A stretch of DNA of 64,000 bases, taken from the NCBI GenBank assembly GCA_905478555.1, contig CAJQIZ010000017.1:19828-83827 (forward strand), read 5' to 3'. The notes beneath the pieces are model-generated. The model made no database searches. It had not been told where the DNA came from and saw nothing but the letters and a program-made list of their open reading frames with translations. Below, in pieces: positions 15,661 through 25,444 of this stretch. This DNA comes from an uncultured Flavobacteriales bacterium (GTDB lineage Bacteria > Bacteroidota > Bacteroidia > Flavobacteriales > BACL11). Position numbers and translations under genes: made by a program. The first letter of the stretch is position 1; each line of letters begins with the position of its first letter.

Positions 15661-17409
15661 TTACTCTACTATTATTTTCTTTTCTACAGTTCCATCATCA
15701 TAAATAAAGAAAAGAGTGGCATTAAAATCAATGTTAACCTCTCTCCCTAATACATCACAAACCTTTATTAGTTTTTTATTTATAGAAGTTGGTGAATCTA
15801 TAATTCCAGAAATAGTAGAATATTCGTAAAATTCATATTCTGCTCTTTCAGGAGAAAGCATCATAGCATCATTATTCTGAGACTTAATATAAAACTTTAC
15901 ATTTGTATTTCCTACAAAAGGCATTACAATAGAATAAACTCCATCATTTGCATTAACATCTCCATTTATTCCATCATCATTCATTATAAAAGATTGAAAC
16001 TTAGAATTGTACTGTGATGTAGTAGCCATCAATTCTACTACAGAAGCATTAAAAACGGAAGTAGTCAATAAATTATTACTTACATTTACTGAAGAAACTA
16101 AAGGAGGAGTCAATGAAATTTCTGGATGAGATAACAAATATTGTTTTCTGGCATCAATGGTAGACATAATTCCTCCAAACCCCCAAGATGTAAATATAGA
16201 AGATTCTACATTGTTATAATAATCATTCATATTAAATCCTTTATTAACATCTGTAGATGCAGCATTAGAAACTAAAGATTGTAAATTATTTATTTTCATT
16301 CTGACATCTGCCGTGTCTAGAGATTCATTAATAACCGTTCTCATATGAGCTGTATACTGCTTTCTGTATTGTGAGTTAGAAAACAAAAGTTCTGTTAAAG
16401 GTCTTCCATCTGAAGAGTTCTCTCCAAAATAAGGATTATATTCGTAAACTGATGAGGGATTAAAATAGGAGAAACCCATAATAGCTCCAACAAAACTTTC
16501 ACTCAAGTCCCATGGAATCATATTAAATAAACCATCTTTAGTTTGATATAAATAATAATTATGAATATAATATCCATTGTAAGTATCTAAGTTAGAGACA
16601 ACCTGATTTACAGCAAATGCCCAAAGAGTTCTATCAACATTTAGTATACTATCAATATCTTGAGGAGTTAGGTTTATGGCTTTAATTAGATCCATTAACT
16701 CTTCCCAACCATTATCACTTTTTATGGTATAACTGTTATAATAAGATGTGCTGTCTTCTCCTAACCATTTTAAGTTTGGTTCTCCACTAGGTGGAGATCC
16801 TGCTGTATCACAAAACATACCACTAGGGTCGCATTTAAAGAGTACCCCAGATTTTTCATCAAAATGTTTTTTAACAAACTGCTTATTAATAGATTCAGTA
16901 TTTACATACAAGCCTAAATAATTTCCCTGTACATATAATTTATTCAAGTTTATCTCAGGTGTAGGTAAGTAATTTTTATAAATTTGAGAAGCAGAAAATT
17001 CCTTTACAAAAGTTGGATCCATCCAAGCATTTGCTAGTTTCACTTTCTTTTTTCCTACTAATTTTTGTCCCGCAATCCAATAGTTGAAATCTAAATTATA
17101 AGGTACTTTTGGATTACTATTATCGTTTGGTAAACAGAAAGTAGAGTTTCCTTTATACCTAACACCTACACTATCATAAGAAATCCCATTCAAGGTAAGT
17201 GTGGCTGGAATCCTGTAAGAAGGGTCTGTAAAAAAAGCATCTACTAGAATACTATGATAATTTGAATCTTGAAAATCAACATATATAGATCTCAGAGAAT
17301 CTTTATCGAATAAACCCCCAGGAGATTCGTATGCAACTTGAGGATTATAAAGGGTTTGTCCAAAAATTGAAAATAATAAAAAACTTAAAAATATTATTTT
17401 CCAATTCAT
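15661..17409 (-). CDS. Secreted CotH-kinase-family protein
   Basis: A 582-residue protein with a signal peptide ending near IFGQ. The middle carries CotH features: a strand-rich start with RYKGNSTFC, then KVKLANAWMDPT, NKLYVQGNYLGLYVNTE, and the kinase-like metal site GLFNMIPWDLSESF (near 300). CotH proteins are atypical protein kinases; bacterial secreted members are mostly uncharacterised. The end has strand-rich segments with VCDVLGREVN, resembling part of a T9SS sorting domain, but the final YDDGTVEKKIIVE is only loosely similar. It precedes a small membrane protein gene in reverse order, 3 bp away. Confidence 0.82.
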   Translation of the reverse strand: MNWKIIFLSFLLFSIFGQTLYNPQVAYESPGGLFDKDSLRSIYVDFQDSNYHSILVDAFFTDPSYRIPATLTLNGISYDSVGVRYKGNSTFCLPNDNSNPKVPYNLDFNYWIAGQKLVGKKKVKLANAWMDPTFVKEFSASQIYKNYLPTPEINLNKLYVQGNYLGLYVNTESINKQFVKKHFDEKSGVLFKCDPSGMFCDTAGSPPSGEPNLKWLGEDSTSYYNSYTIKSDNGWEELMDLIKAINLTPQDIDSILNVDRTLWAFAVNQVVSNLDTYNGYYIHNYYLYQTKDGLFNMIPWDLSESFVGAIMGFSYFNPSSVYEYNPYFGENSSDGRPLTELLFSNSQYRKQYTAHMRTVINESLDTADVRMKINNLQSLVSNAASTDVNKGFNMNDYYNNVESSIFTSWGFGGIMSTIDARKQYLLSHPEISLTPPLVSSVNVSNNLLTTSVFNASVVELMATTSQYNSKFQSFIMNDDGINGDVNANDGVYSIVMPFVGNTNVKFYIKSQNNDAMMLSPERAEYEFYEYSTISGIIDSPTSINKKLIKVCDVLGREVNIDFNATLFFIYDDGTVEKKIIVE

Positions 17410-17412
17410 AAT

Positions 17413-17781
17413 TTATTGTTTACTCTCCCAAAGATAAATAAAAGCAAAAGCAATATTTATAACTGAAGTAATTAAAAGTTGTGGAGGATTAGTAGGTAAT
17501 AAAAAATACATCATTGGGCCAACGACAGCTAATAACAACATTGTAACTATAAATGTAGAATTCATTAAACGATATACACTTTTTGATAGGGAATGAATTC
17601 TCCAAATTAAGATTCCGATAATAATAAACAGAACACCTATTTCTCTAGTAAAAGTTATAGCTAGAAAATTATTATTATTAAAAGAAATATCTAAATGTGG
17701 TATTTCAGGAAAGAACAGAAATATTAACCCAATCATCAAATAAAAAGGAGGAATAATTTTAGATGAAGGAAATGATTTCAT
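17413..17781 (-). CDS. Small four-helix membrane protein, unknown function
   Basis: A 122-residue protein with four predicted transmembrane segments (about 10-25, 42-62, 75-95 and 101-118) and a short cytoplasmic C-terminus. No family signature is recognised; spacing of helices resembles DoxX-like or other small integral proteins but this is weak. The gene lies 3 bp upstream of the CotH-like gene and is divergent from the TonB-dependent receptor. Confidence 0.65.
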   Translation of the reverse strand: MKSFPSSKIIPPFYLMIGLIFLFFPEIPHLDISFNNNNFLAITFTREIGVLFIIIGILIWRIHSLSKSVYRLMNSTFIVTMLLLAVVGPMMYFLLPTNPPQLLITSVINIAFAFIYLWESKQ

Positions 17782-17803
17782 AATTGTTAAATTTTATATG
17801 TTG

Positions 17804-17864
17804 CAAATATAATAAACAAAAATTGTTTATGTTTAATAGTAGCTCAACAATATTTATATTTTTG
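17804..17864. promoter_or_regulatory. Divergent -7 boxes, membrane protein gene / TonB receptor
   Basis: Minus-strand TATATTTG (17804-17811) lies 22 bp before the membrane protein ATG. Plus-strand TATTTTTG (17857-17864) ends 6 bp before the chosen receptor ATG at 17871; if used, the receptor mRNA would have almost no leader. No clear -33 boxes were found. Confidence 0.35.
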
Positions 17865-17870
17865 CAACTT

Positions 17871-20321
17871 ATGTATAAACAAATTTACATTTTATTTTTC
17901 ACTTTAATTAGCGTTTCTATTTACGGGCAAACACTAAGCGGAATAATAATTGATAATGATAAAGAGTTATTAGTAGGAACTCACATAATAATTAAAGGAG
18001 AAAATACAGGAGTTACTTCTGATAATAACGGAAAATATTTTCTGAACTTAAAAGCAAACAGATCAGTAGTTATTGAAGTTTCATTTATTGGATACGCAAA
18101 TAAAATTATTCGTATTCCAATGCTAAAAAAAGGACAAACCTACACTTTAGATATTCAACTTTTTCCTGAAGGTAAATTAATCAATGATATAATTGTAAGG
18201 GATAAAAAAAGTAGAAAACAAGCATTAAGTAAAATAAAAACTCAACATGTAAGTATCATTCCTAATTCTGTAGGAGGAATAGAATCAATATTAAAAACAC
18301 ATGCAGGAGTCAGTTCAGCTAACGACCTAAGTTCACAATATTCTGTTAGAGGTGGAAACTTTGATGAAAACATGGTGTATGTTAATGGAATTGAAGTATA
18401 CAGACCCTTTTTAATACACTCCGGACAACAAGAAGGACTTACTTTTGTAAACTCAGATATGGTGGACAACATTCTGTTTTCTGCTGGAGGATTTGAAGCT
18501 AAGTATGGAGATAAAATGTCATCTGTATTGGATATTACTTACAGAACACCAAAAGAAAATAAAGCATCTATAAACATGAGTTTATTAGGAGGTTCAGCAC
18601 ATTTTGAAGGATTAACCTTAAACAATAAGTTCTCTTATATAGTAGGGTTTAGAAATAAGAGTAATCAGTACTTACTTAATGCAATGGATACCAAAGCAGA
18701 ATACAAACCTAACTTTTCTGATTTACAGACTTATCTGAAATATCAAATTAAAGATAATTGGACTATTAGTTTTTTAGCTAATGTTTCTAAGAACAGATAC
18801 AGAATGGTACCCGAAACAAGAGATACAGAATTTGGAAACCTAAATGAAGCCCTAAAACTAAGAATATTTTTTGAAGGTCAAGAATCAGATAAATACAACA
18901 CCTATTTTGGAGCATTTAACACTAGCTTCTCCCCTAACCTGAAAACAAAAATAAACCTAACAACATCTGCATTTAAAACTATGGAGTCAGAAAGTTTTGA
19001 TATTTTAGGAGAATACTGGTTATACCAATTAGACAACAACTTAGGTTCAGATGATTTTGGAGATATAAAGTTTGACAGAGGAGTAGGGAAATTTATAAAT
19101 CATGCCAGAAATAACTTAGAAGCAACAGTAATAAACACATCTGCAAACGGACACTATATAAGTAACGAGAACACAAAGTGGGAATGGGGATTTAGAATAC
19201 AAAAAGAAGATATAGAAGATCATATAAAAGAATGGACTTTAATTGACTCTGCAGGATTTACCCTACCTCACCCTAATGACAATATTGGTGGCATATCAGA
19301 TACTAATCAAACAGTAGGAATGACAAGTTATTTAAAGTCAGATTTAACCCTTTCTTCTTTAAGAAAATCAGGATACATACAAATAAATAAAGAGGCAGGA
19401 AACTTTACTATAAACGCAGGAAGTAGATTTTCTACATGGAGTTTCAACAAAGAACAACTCTTTTCTCCTAGAGTAAACATTGCATACATTCCATTATGGG
19501 AAAAAGATTTTGTGTTTCGTGCCGCAACTGGTATTTATTATCAATCTCCATTCTACAAAGAATTAAGAAAATTGGATGGGACTTTAAACTTAAATATTGA
19601 AAGTCAGAAATCAACACACTTTGTAGTAGGATCAGATTATCTGTTTTATAGTTGGGGACGACCATTTAAACTAGTAACAGAAGTATATTATAAAAAGTTA
19701 GAAAACCTAATACCGTACAAAGTAGATAATGTTAGAATTCAGTACTTAGCAGAAAACAATTCTAACGGATATGCTACAGGTATTGACCTAAAAATAAATG
19801 GAGAGTTTGTACCGGGAGTAGAAAGTTGGGCTTCTATTTCGGTAATGCAAACCATGGAAGATATTGAAGATGATTTTTATATTGATTCTGAATCAGCAGA
19901 AACTATATACCCAGGCTTTATCCCAAGACCAACCGATCAGAGAGTAAACTTTTCTATGTTTTTTCAGGATTACATACCTAATAACCCAAACTACAAAATG
20001 CACCTTAGTATGATGTACGGAACAGGACTTCCGTTCGGACCTCCAAAATCAAATAAATACCAAGATGTACTTACCATGCCGGATTACAGAAGAGTAGATA
20101 TTGGTTTTTCGGCCGTGATAAAAGCAGAAGACAAAAAAAGTAAAATTAAATTTTTAAATAAATTGAACTCTATGTGGGTTTCTGCAGAAGTATTTAATCT
20201 GTTAGATATTGACAATACAGTATCTTATCTTTGGGTGTCAGATGTTAGTGGTAGACAATATGCCGTTCCTAACTATCTTACCCCAAGACAATTAAACTTT
20301 AAACTTATTGTTAGTTTTTAA
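17871..20321 (+). CDS. TonB-dependent outer-membrane receptor with carboxypeptidase-regulatory-like N-domain
   Basis: The ATG at 17871 begins a signal peptide (MYKQIYILFFTLISV...YGQ); upstream in-frame codons lack one. Of 816 residues, about 20-105 form a CarboxypepD_reg-like domain (LSGIIIDNDKELLVGTHI, then DNNGKYFLNL), followed by the plug (YSVRGGNFDENMVYVNGIEVYRP) and a 22-strand barrel rich in aromatic strands to the terminal aromatic-ended strand (LNFKLIVSF). No SusD-like lipoprotein is adjacent, so this is not a SusCD glycan pair; the substrate cannot be inferred. The 3' end overlaps the convergent gene by 11 bp. Confidence 0.9.
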   Translation: MYKQIYILFFTLISVSIYGQTLSGIIIDNDKELLVGTHIIIKGENTGVTSDNNGKYFLNLKANRSVVIEVSFIGYANKIIRIPMLKKGQTYTLDIQLFPEGKLINDIIVRDKKSRKQALSKIKTQHVSIIPNSVGGIESILKTHAGVSSANDLSSQYSVRGGNFDENMVYVNGIEVYRPFLIHSGQQEGLTFVNSDMVDNILFSAGGFEAKYGDKMSSVLDITYRTPKENKASINMSLLGGSAHFEGLTLNNKFSYIVGFRNKSNQYLLNAMDTKAEYKPNFSDLQTYLKYQIKDNWTISFLANVSKNRYRMVPETRDTEFGNLNEALKLRIFFEGQESDKYNTYFGAFNTSFSPNLKTKINLTTSAFKTMESESFDILGEYWLYQLDNNLGSDDFGDIKFDRGVGKFINHARNNLEATVINTSANGHYISNENTKWEWGFRIQKEDIEDHIKEWTLIDSAGFTLPHPNDNIGGISDTNQTVGMTSYLKSDLTLSSLRKSGYIQINKEAGNFTINAGSRFSTWSFNKEQLFSPRVNIAYIPLWEKDFVFRAATGIYYQSPFYKELRKLDGTLNLNIESQKSTHFVVGSDYLFYSWGRPFKLVTEVYYKKLENLIPYKVDNVRIQYLAENNSNGYATGIDLKINGEFVPGVESWASISVMQTMEDIEDDFYIDSESAETIYPGFIPRPTDQRVNFSMFFQDYIPNNPNYKMHLSMMYGTGLPFGPPKSNKYQDVLTMPDYRRVDIGFSAVIKAEDKKSKIKFLNKLNSMWVSAEVFNLLDIDNTVSYLWVSDVSGRQYAVPNYLTPRQLNFKLIVSF

Positions 20322-20781
20322 CATAACTAGCACACCATCCCTCGCTAATCGGTTTTAGGTAAGTGTTCAAATCTCTTTTTGCAAGTATAGTAAGGTCGTA
20401 AAAAAGGGTGTTAGCATTCGCTACACTTCCTAACTTAAAAGAAGGTACAGAATGTATCTCCTGTTCTATTTTACAAAATACATTCAATCGATTCATTAAA
20501 GAAACAGAGAATTCTTTTTCAATCTCTTGTATTTTTTGTTGTAAGGTATCAATAGAACAACCACTAGCCCCATTCTTATTCTCATCCAAAGCAACTACAA
20601 TAAAATGGTTTTCTAAAATAGTAACACCAGCAGTTAAAGGTACTTTATGTGCATTCCATCCTTCAAGGTGATCAGAAAGAATATTAATTATTTCCTTCTG
20701 TTGATTAGAATTTAAAATAGTTTTTGATGCATAAATCCAAATTCGTGCATCTTCCGGGAGATTATTAAAATCAGTTAACAT
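20311..20781 (-). CDS. Conserved Bacteroidota protein, last gene of the Fe-S module
   Basis: A 156-residue soluble protein. Related Bacteroidota proteins are often labelled ABC transporter ATPase, but there is no Walker A, Walker B or ABC signature here, so that label is unsupported. Visible features are RIWIYASK near residue 13, a conserved-looking NHFIVVALDE, and GASGCSIDTLQ. Function unknown. Its ATG overlaps the stop of the upstream CCG-domain gene (TAATG), giving translational coupling, so a link to the redox module is likely. Confidence 0.7.
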   Translation of the reverse strand: MLTDFNNLPEDARIWIYASKTILNSNQQKEIINILSDHLEGWNAHKVPLTAGVTILENHFIVVALDENKNGASGCSIDTLQQKIQEIEKEFSVSLMNRLNVFCKIEQEIHSVPSFKLGSVANANTLFYDLTILAKRDLNTYLKPISEGWCASYVKN

Positions 20782-21557
20782 TATATATTCTCTGCTATTA
20801 GTTCCGCAATATCTTTCACCTGTGCAGCCCCTTCATTTACAGATTTCACACCATCCGTCATCATTGTATTACAAAACGGACATCCAGTAGCAATAATATC
20901 GGGTTTTAAGGCAAGAGCTTCTTCTGTTCTGTTTATATTAATATCTTGCTGTCCTTTTTCTGGGTCTTTAAACATTTGAGCTCCACCAGCACCACAACAA
21001 AAAGATTTCCTTTTACTTCTTTTCATTTCTGCTAACTCCACTCCTAAAGATTTGATCAATTCTCTAGGTATTTCGTATACATTATTTGCTCTTCCTAAAT
21101 AACAAGGATCATGATAAGTAATCTTTTTTCCGGATAAATCTCCTGTAACCTTCAGTTTCCCCTCACTTAAAAGTTCTGCAATAAATTCAGTATGGTGCTG
21201 CACTTTATAATCACCTCCTAAGCCTTTATATTCATTTTTTAGGGTATTGTATGAATGCGGGCAAGTAGTGACAATACGCTTAACATTATAAGCGTTCATC
21301 ACCTCAATATTCATCATGGCTTGCATTTGAAATAAAAATTCATTTCCTGATCTTTTAGCCGCATCTCCTGATGAGGATTCTTCAGAACCTAAAACCCCAA
21401 AATTTACTCCTGCTTTATTCATAATTTCAACAAAAGATCTAGTTATCTTCTTTGCTCTATCGTCAAAACTACCGGCACTTCCTACCCAGAAAAGAATATC
21501 TGCTTCTTTTCCTTCTGCCATAAATTCGGCCATTGTTTTTACTTTTAATTCACTCAT
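20781..21557 (-). CDS. CCG-domain (HdrB-like) Fe-S protein
   Basis: A 258-residue protein with two cysteine-rich CCG domains: a CPHSYNTLKNEY segment followed by HDPCYLGR and FCCGAGGAQMF, and a terminal TGCPFCNTMM. These resemble the catalytic subunit of heterodisulfide reductase (HdrB), LutA/LldE and GlpC partners, which hold a noncubane or 4Fe-4S cluster. With the membrane ferredoxin encoded upstream it would form an electron-transfer pair, donating to or taking from quinones; substrate unknown. Coupled by TAATG to the next gene. Confidence 0.85.
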   Translation of the reverse strand: MSELKVKTMAEFMAEGKEADILFWVGSAGSFDDRAKKITRSFVEIMNKAGVNFGVLGSEESSSGDAAKRSGNEFLFQMQAMMNIEVMNAYNVKRIVTTCPHSYNTLKNEYKGLGGDYKVQHHTEFIAELLSEGKLKVTGDLSGKKITYHDPCYLGRANNVYEIPRELIKSLGVELAEMKRSKRKSFCCGAGGAQMFKDPEKGQQDININRTEEALALKPDIIATGCPFCNTMMTDGVKSVNEGAAQVKDIAELIAENI

Positions 21558-21561
21558 AATA

Positions 21562-21978
21562 TTAAGATTTAAAAACTTGTATAGTTACCTCTTTATCTAT
21601 TAAATCAGTAAATTTACCATCAAAACGAGTAGCACGAACAATATGATTATCTACCCAATGGTAATTTCCACCTCTAGGTTTCCCCATTAATAGGCAATGG
21701 TAATTAAAACCATTTTCTTTTAACCAAACTTCCGTCACCTCTCTATGCTCTTCCAATCTAGAGGTGAAAAAAGTTATATAATGACCTTGATCATACCACT
21801 TATTTAAAGTATCTAAAGCATCTGGATATAACTTTGCGGTTGCCATTCTTTCTGGCTCTTCATTCGGAATATCATCACAAATAGTGCCATCAATATCAAT
21901 CAGATAATTTTTAAGATCATCTGGTAATACTGGAGAAATTAATTTTCCATCTACTATCTTATCTACTAATTTATTCAT
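21562..21978 (-). CDS. HAD-like phosphatase-fold protein
   Basis: A 138-residue protein with the HAD motif I DIDGTICDD (nucleophile DxD) and a motif II-like FFTSR, then KPRGGNYHWVDNH. Bacteroidota homologues are often annotated phosphoheptose isomerase without support. It is small, lacking a large cap. Its start overlaps the end of the membrane Fe-S gene by 8 bp, and it lies between the two Fe-S genes, so the four genes behave as one unit; the physiological substrate is not evident. Confidence 0.75.
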   Translation of the reverse strand: MNKLVDKIVDGKLISPVLPDDLKNYLIDIDGTICDDIPNEEPERMATAKLYPDALDTLNKWYDQGHYITFFTSRLEEHREVTEVWLKENGFNYHCLLMGKPRGGNYHWVDNHIVRATRFDGKFTDLIDKEVTIQVFKS

Positions 21979-23287
21979 CTTTCCAATTTAATCTATCCGC
22001 TGCAGGGAATTGCCATGGAGCTCCATTGTTTTCAACATTTGTAAACATCATATTTAATTCGGTAGGTGCTGCCGATTGTTCCATAACCAAATATCTTCTC
22101 ATATCTAAAATAATAGATAATGGATCTAACTCAATAGGACAAGCGTCTGTACATGCATTACAAGATGTACAAGCCCATAACTCTTCTGTAGTAATATAAT
22201 CTCCTAAAAGTGATTTTGTATCTTCTGTTCCTTTTCTTTTATTATCTACATACTCTGTAATTCTATCTCTAGTATCCATTAGGATCTTTCTAGGAGAAAG
22301 TAATTTACCCGTATGATTTGCAGGACAATTATCTGTACACCTTCCACATTCTGTACAACTATAAGCATTTAATAATTGCACCCAATTTAAGTCCGTTACA
22401 TCTTTAGCACCAAAAGATTGTGGAGGTGTTGATCCCTCAGGAGCTGCTGCAAACGGATCTGAATTAGGGTCCATCATCAATTTAACTTCTTTTGTAACAG
22501 ACTCTAAATTATCAAACTGACCTAAATTATTTAAATTTGCAAAGTAAGTACTTGGAAAAGCAAAGAAGATATGTAAGTGTTTTGATATCAAGACATAATT
22601 CATGAAAATAAGAATTCCGACAATATGAAACCACCAAGCAAACCGTTCTACTAATATTAAAGTAGAATTTTCCATTCCATTAAATAAAAAATGAAAATAC
22701 TGACTTACAGGATCAGAGAAAGAAATCGTATAATGATCGGCACTATTAGCCACTAACATAGCATCTGTTGCATTCATAATTAAAAATGCAGACATTAGTA
22801 ATATTTCGAAAATAAGAATAAGGTTTGCATCTGTTCTTGGCCAAGAAGTCATCTCTTTATTCCAGAATCGGTTAATTCTAATTAGATTTCTTCTAACAAG
22901 AAAAATAACACAAGCCACTAAAACTAAAATAGCTAAAACTTCAAAAGAACCAATAAGAAAAGTGTACAATCCTTCTGATAAAATAGTCGAAAGAAACCTA
23001 TGAGTACCAAAAATACCATCTATAATAATCTCAATCATTTCTATATTAATGATTAGAAATCCTACATAAACAATAATATGTAGAATTCCAGCAACTGGTC
23101 TTCTTGTCATTTTAGATTGTCCCATTGCAACACGAAACATATTCTTCCATCTATCCGCTTTTCTATCTGATCTATCAATATCTCTACCTAGTTTTATGTT
23201 TGAAATGATCCTACTAAAATTTCTAACAAATACACTTATAAAAACTACAAATACAATTAAAAATATAATATTACTTAATTCCATCAT
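21971..23287 (-). CDS. Membrane-bound 2[4Fe-4S] ferredoxin (HdrC/DsrK-like with NarI-like helices)
   Basis: The ATG at 23287 is preferred over a TTG at 23305. The 438-residue protein has about five N-terminal transmembrane helices (residues 5-25 and 65-230) with histidines suitable for heme b, then a cytoplasmic domain with two CxxCxxCxxxCP clusters: CTECGRCTDNCPAN and CTSCNACTDACPIE. This is an HdrC-like electron carrier fused to a cytochrome-b-like anchor, as in DsrM/DsrK and related modules. It overlaps the MCE gene upstream by 17 bp and the HAD gene downstream by 8 bp. Role: likely quinone-linked electron transfer with the CCG protein. Confidence 0.82.
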   Translation of the reverse strand: MMELSNIIFLIVFVVFISVFVRNFSRIISNIKLGRDIDRSDRKADRWKNMFRVAMGQSKMTRRPVAGILHIIVYVGFLIINIEMIEIIIDGIFGTHRFLSTILSEGLYTFLIGSFEVLAILVLVACVIFLVRRNLIRINRFWNKEMTSWPRTDANLILIFEILLMSAFLIMNATDAMLVANSADHYTISFSDPVSQYFHFLFNGMENSTLILVERFAWWFHIVGILIFMNYVLISKHLHIFFAFPSTYFANLNNLGQFDNLESVTKEVKLMMDPNSDPFAAAPEGSTPPQSFGAKDVTDLNWVQLLNAYSCTECGRCTDNCPANHTGKLLSPRKILMDTRDRITEYVDNKRKGTEDTKSLLGDYITTEELWACTSCNACTDACPIELDPLSIILDMRRYLVMEQSAAPTELNMMFTNVENNGAPWQFPAADRLNWKDE

Positions 23288-24251
23288 CCTCTTTTTTAGG
23301 TTCAATATATGGTTTTGATGTACTTAAAATAGAAAAAGTAAGGTATCTTTCAGGATGCAATTTCATATCTGCAATTAACTCATCTAATTCTTGTGAAGCG
23401 TCTTTCAGATTATTATACAATTCTGTATCATTTACCAATTGACCTAAACTACCCTCACTATTATTTATCTTAGAAGTTATTTTATCAATACTACTTAATG
23501 TAGATAAAATATCTGCTTTTGACAAACTATCAGAAATAGAAGAAAAATTAGATATAATATTTTTAATCTCTTCATTTGAGGCATTTAAATTGGATGAAAT
23601 AGAAGTGAAATTAGTCATAATCGTACTAATATTTTTTTCATTTTCATTCACCATTTTATCGACTACTAACATAGTTTCTGAAAGAGTGCTAAAAGTACGA
23701 TCTAAACTAACTAATGATTTTGTCAAACTCTCTCTGGCATCTTTATTTAATACTGAAGTAATAACAGTCATAACAGAGTCAATAGAACCAATTAATTGTT
23801 CAGTTTTATTTTTAAGAGGTAAAATTTGAGCATTTACTTCATCTTGCAGACTAGATTCTATAGAGGAAGCTAACTCAGAACCTGAAACCGACATTACAGA
23901 GGTATCTCCTAAAGAAAGTGATATCCCCTTAGTTCCCATTAAATCAGTACTCATGATTTTAGCAATTGTATTAAGTGGAATATTAATTCCGTTTTCTATA
24001 TGAAGAGTTACTTTTAATAGATTTTCTTTTTCTAAATCAAAATTGATTTTCGTGACAGTACCTATTTTATAGCCCTTTACTGTCACTGAATTCCCTTCTG
24101 TTAATCCAGAAACATTATCGTAATAAGCATAAAACAACCTACCATTATTCATTACATTTATTCCTTTCAGAAAATTAATTCCGAAATATAAAAGGAAGAT
24201 AGTTAATAAGGATAATACCCCAACTTTTACTGATTTTAATTTATTACTCAT
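23271..24251 (-). CDS. MCE/MlaD-family lipid-transport protein
   Basis: A 326-residue protein with one N-terminal transmembrane helix (about 10-28) and an MCE domain (about 38-115: FYAYYDNVSGLTEGNSVTVKGY..., IGTVTKI, LMGTKGISL). The rest is a long helical region that would form a multimer tunnel. MlaD-type proteins carry phospholipids between membranes. No mlaE or mlaF permease/ATPase gene is adjacent here; in many Bacteroidota this gene lies alone after the amidase, as here (4 bp gap). Confidence 0.85.
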   Translation of the reverse strand: MSNKLKSVKVGVLSLLTIFLLYFGINFLKGINVMNNGRLFYAYYDNVSGLTEGNSVTVKGYKIGTVTKINFDLEKENLLKVTLHIENGINIPLNTIAKIMSTDLMGTKGISLSLGDTSVMSVSGSELASSIESSLQDEVNAQILPLKNKTEQLIGSIDSVMTVITSVLNKDARESLTKSLVSLDRTFSTLSETMLVVDKMVNENEKNISTIMTNFTSISSNLNASNEEIKNIISNFSSISDSLSKADILSTLSSIDKITSKINNSEGSLGQLVNDTELYNNLKDASQELDELIADMKLHPERYLTFSILSTSKPYIEPKKEDDGIK

Positions 24252-24255
24252 AATA

Positions 24256-25401
24256 TTATTTGTTTTGCAAATCTAAGGCTTCTTTTACACTTATCTGTTT
24301 GCCTTTTGAAAATGCTATTATAAATGCACCCGGAAATTTTCCGGATCTATATTTTATTTTCAATCTATCTGCTTCTTTCTTATCAGAACTAGCGAAAACA
24401 AAGTATTTAAAAGTACCATTCTTAATTACTTCCTCCACTATAATCCCTTCAAATAATGAGGATAATTTCATAGATTTAAGATAGGTTCCTAACTGAACTT
24501 TAAAAATCACCTCATCTTTCTTTTTTATCTCTACTTTAGTTTCTTTTTCTTCTATTTTATCAGAATTGTCAACCTCCCCTTTCCCATCCATACTTTCCTT
24601 GTACTCTTCAAAAGCTCTAAAAATAGCAGAGGCCATATAAATTTGTCCCTCATCAGAATGAAGAAAATCTTCCTCATCAGGGTTAGTCAAAAAACCTAAC
24701 TCCACTAAAACAGAAGGCATGTTCACACTTGATGTTACCCAAAGTGGAGTTTGCTTTACTCCTCTATTTCTTCTTTTCACTCTATTTTCAAATTGTTTTT
24801 GCACCATATTAGCCATCAGAATACTTTGGTTCATATATATGTTAGAAGTTAATGAAAATATAATGTAACTCTCATTTGTATTAGGGTCAAATCCATCATA
24901 ATTTTCTTTATAATTATCTTCTAAATAAATCACTGAATTCTCTTTTTTAGCTACCCTCATACTTCTCTCAGAATAATTTAACCCCATAACATGGCAAGAA
25001 GTACCATGGGCTGAAGATGTTGTAAAAGCATCACAATGAATAGAGAGAAATAAATCTGCATTATTATTATTTGCAAAATCTGTTCTTTCTCTTAAAGTAG
25101 GATACGAATCATCTTTTCTGGTATATAGAACACTTATATCCGGAAAAGCTTCCTCAATATATTTACCTAGCATTAAAGTTACTGTTAAAACTATTTCTTT
25201 TTCATTCTGTTTATACCTGCCTGTTCCTAAATTACCAGGATCTTTCCCTCCATGTCCCGCATCTAATACAATTGTTTTTATAGAATTATCTACAGATTGA
25301 GAATATACTAAATTATTTGCAATAAAAATTATCAGAAAACACAAAAAAATGCGTTTACCAAATGGATTAGAAGAATCATAGATTTTACTTAGTTTTGCCA
25401 A
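24256..25401 (-). CDS. N-acetylmuramoyl-L-alanine amidase (Amidase_3) with C-terminal SPOR-like domain
   Basis: The open frame continues to 25626, but the real start must be shorter: a -7 box lies at 25428-25435, and the secretion signal begins just after 25401 (KRIFLCFLIIFIANNLVYSQ). A TTG at 25401 is the best start; it gives 381 residues. Amidase_3 motifs: LDAGHGGKDPGN (zinc His), FLSIHCDA and ELGFLTNPDEE (catalytic Glu). The last ~80 residues (VIFKVQLGTYLKS...) look like a SPOR-type peptidoglycan-binding domain. It cleaves the amide between MurNAc and the stem peptide. A longer form with a further N-terminal region is not supported. Confidence 0.85.
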   Translation of the reverse strand: MAKLSKIYDSSNPFGKRIFLCFLIIFIANNLVYSQSVDNSIKTIVLDAGHGGKDPGNLGTGRYKQNEKEIVLTVTLMLGKYIEEAFPDISVLYTRKDDSYPTLRERTDFANNNNADLFLSIHCDAFTTSSAHGTSCHVMGLNYSERSMRVAKKENSVIYLEDNYKENYDGFDPNTNESYIIFSLTSNIYMNQSILMANMVQKQFENRVKRRNRGVKQTPLWVTSSVNMPSVLVELGFLTNPDEEDFLHSDEGQIYMASAIFRAFEEYKESMDGKGEVDNSDKIEEKETKVEIKKKDEVIFKVQLGTYLKSMKLSSLFEGIIVEEVIKNGTFKYFVFASSDKKEADRLKIKYRSGKFPGAFIIAFSKGKQISVKEALDLQNK

Positions 25402-25427
25402 TCTAGAATTAATATTAGTTCTAAATA

Positions 25428-25435
25428 CAAAAATA
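25428..25435 (-). promoter_or_regulatory. Amidase -7 box inside the divergent lptD region
   Basis: TATTTTTG on the minus strand, 27 bp before the proposed TTG start at 25401 and 10 bp from the lptD start. It fixes the amidase transcript start at about 25422, ruling out the long upstream frame. Confidence 0.45.
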
Positions 25436-25444
25436 ATACTTAGA

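Noticed and set aside
20311..20781. ABC transporter ATPase label
   Set aside because: No Walker A, Walker B or signature motif; the common database label looks like a propagated error.
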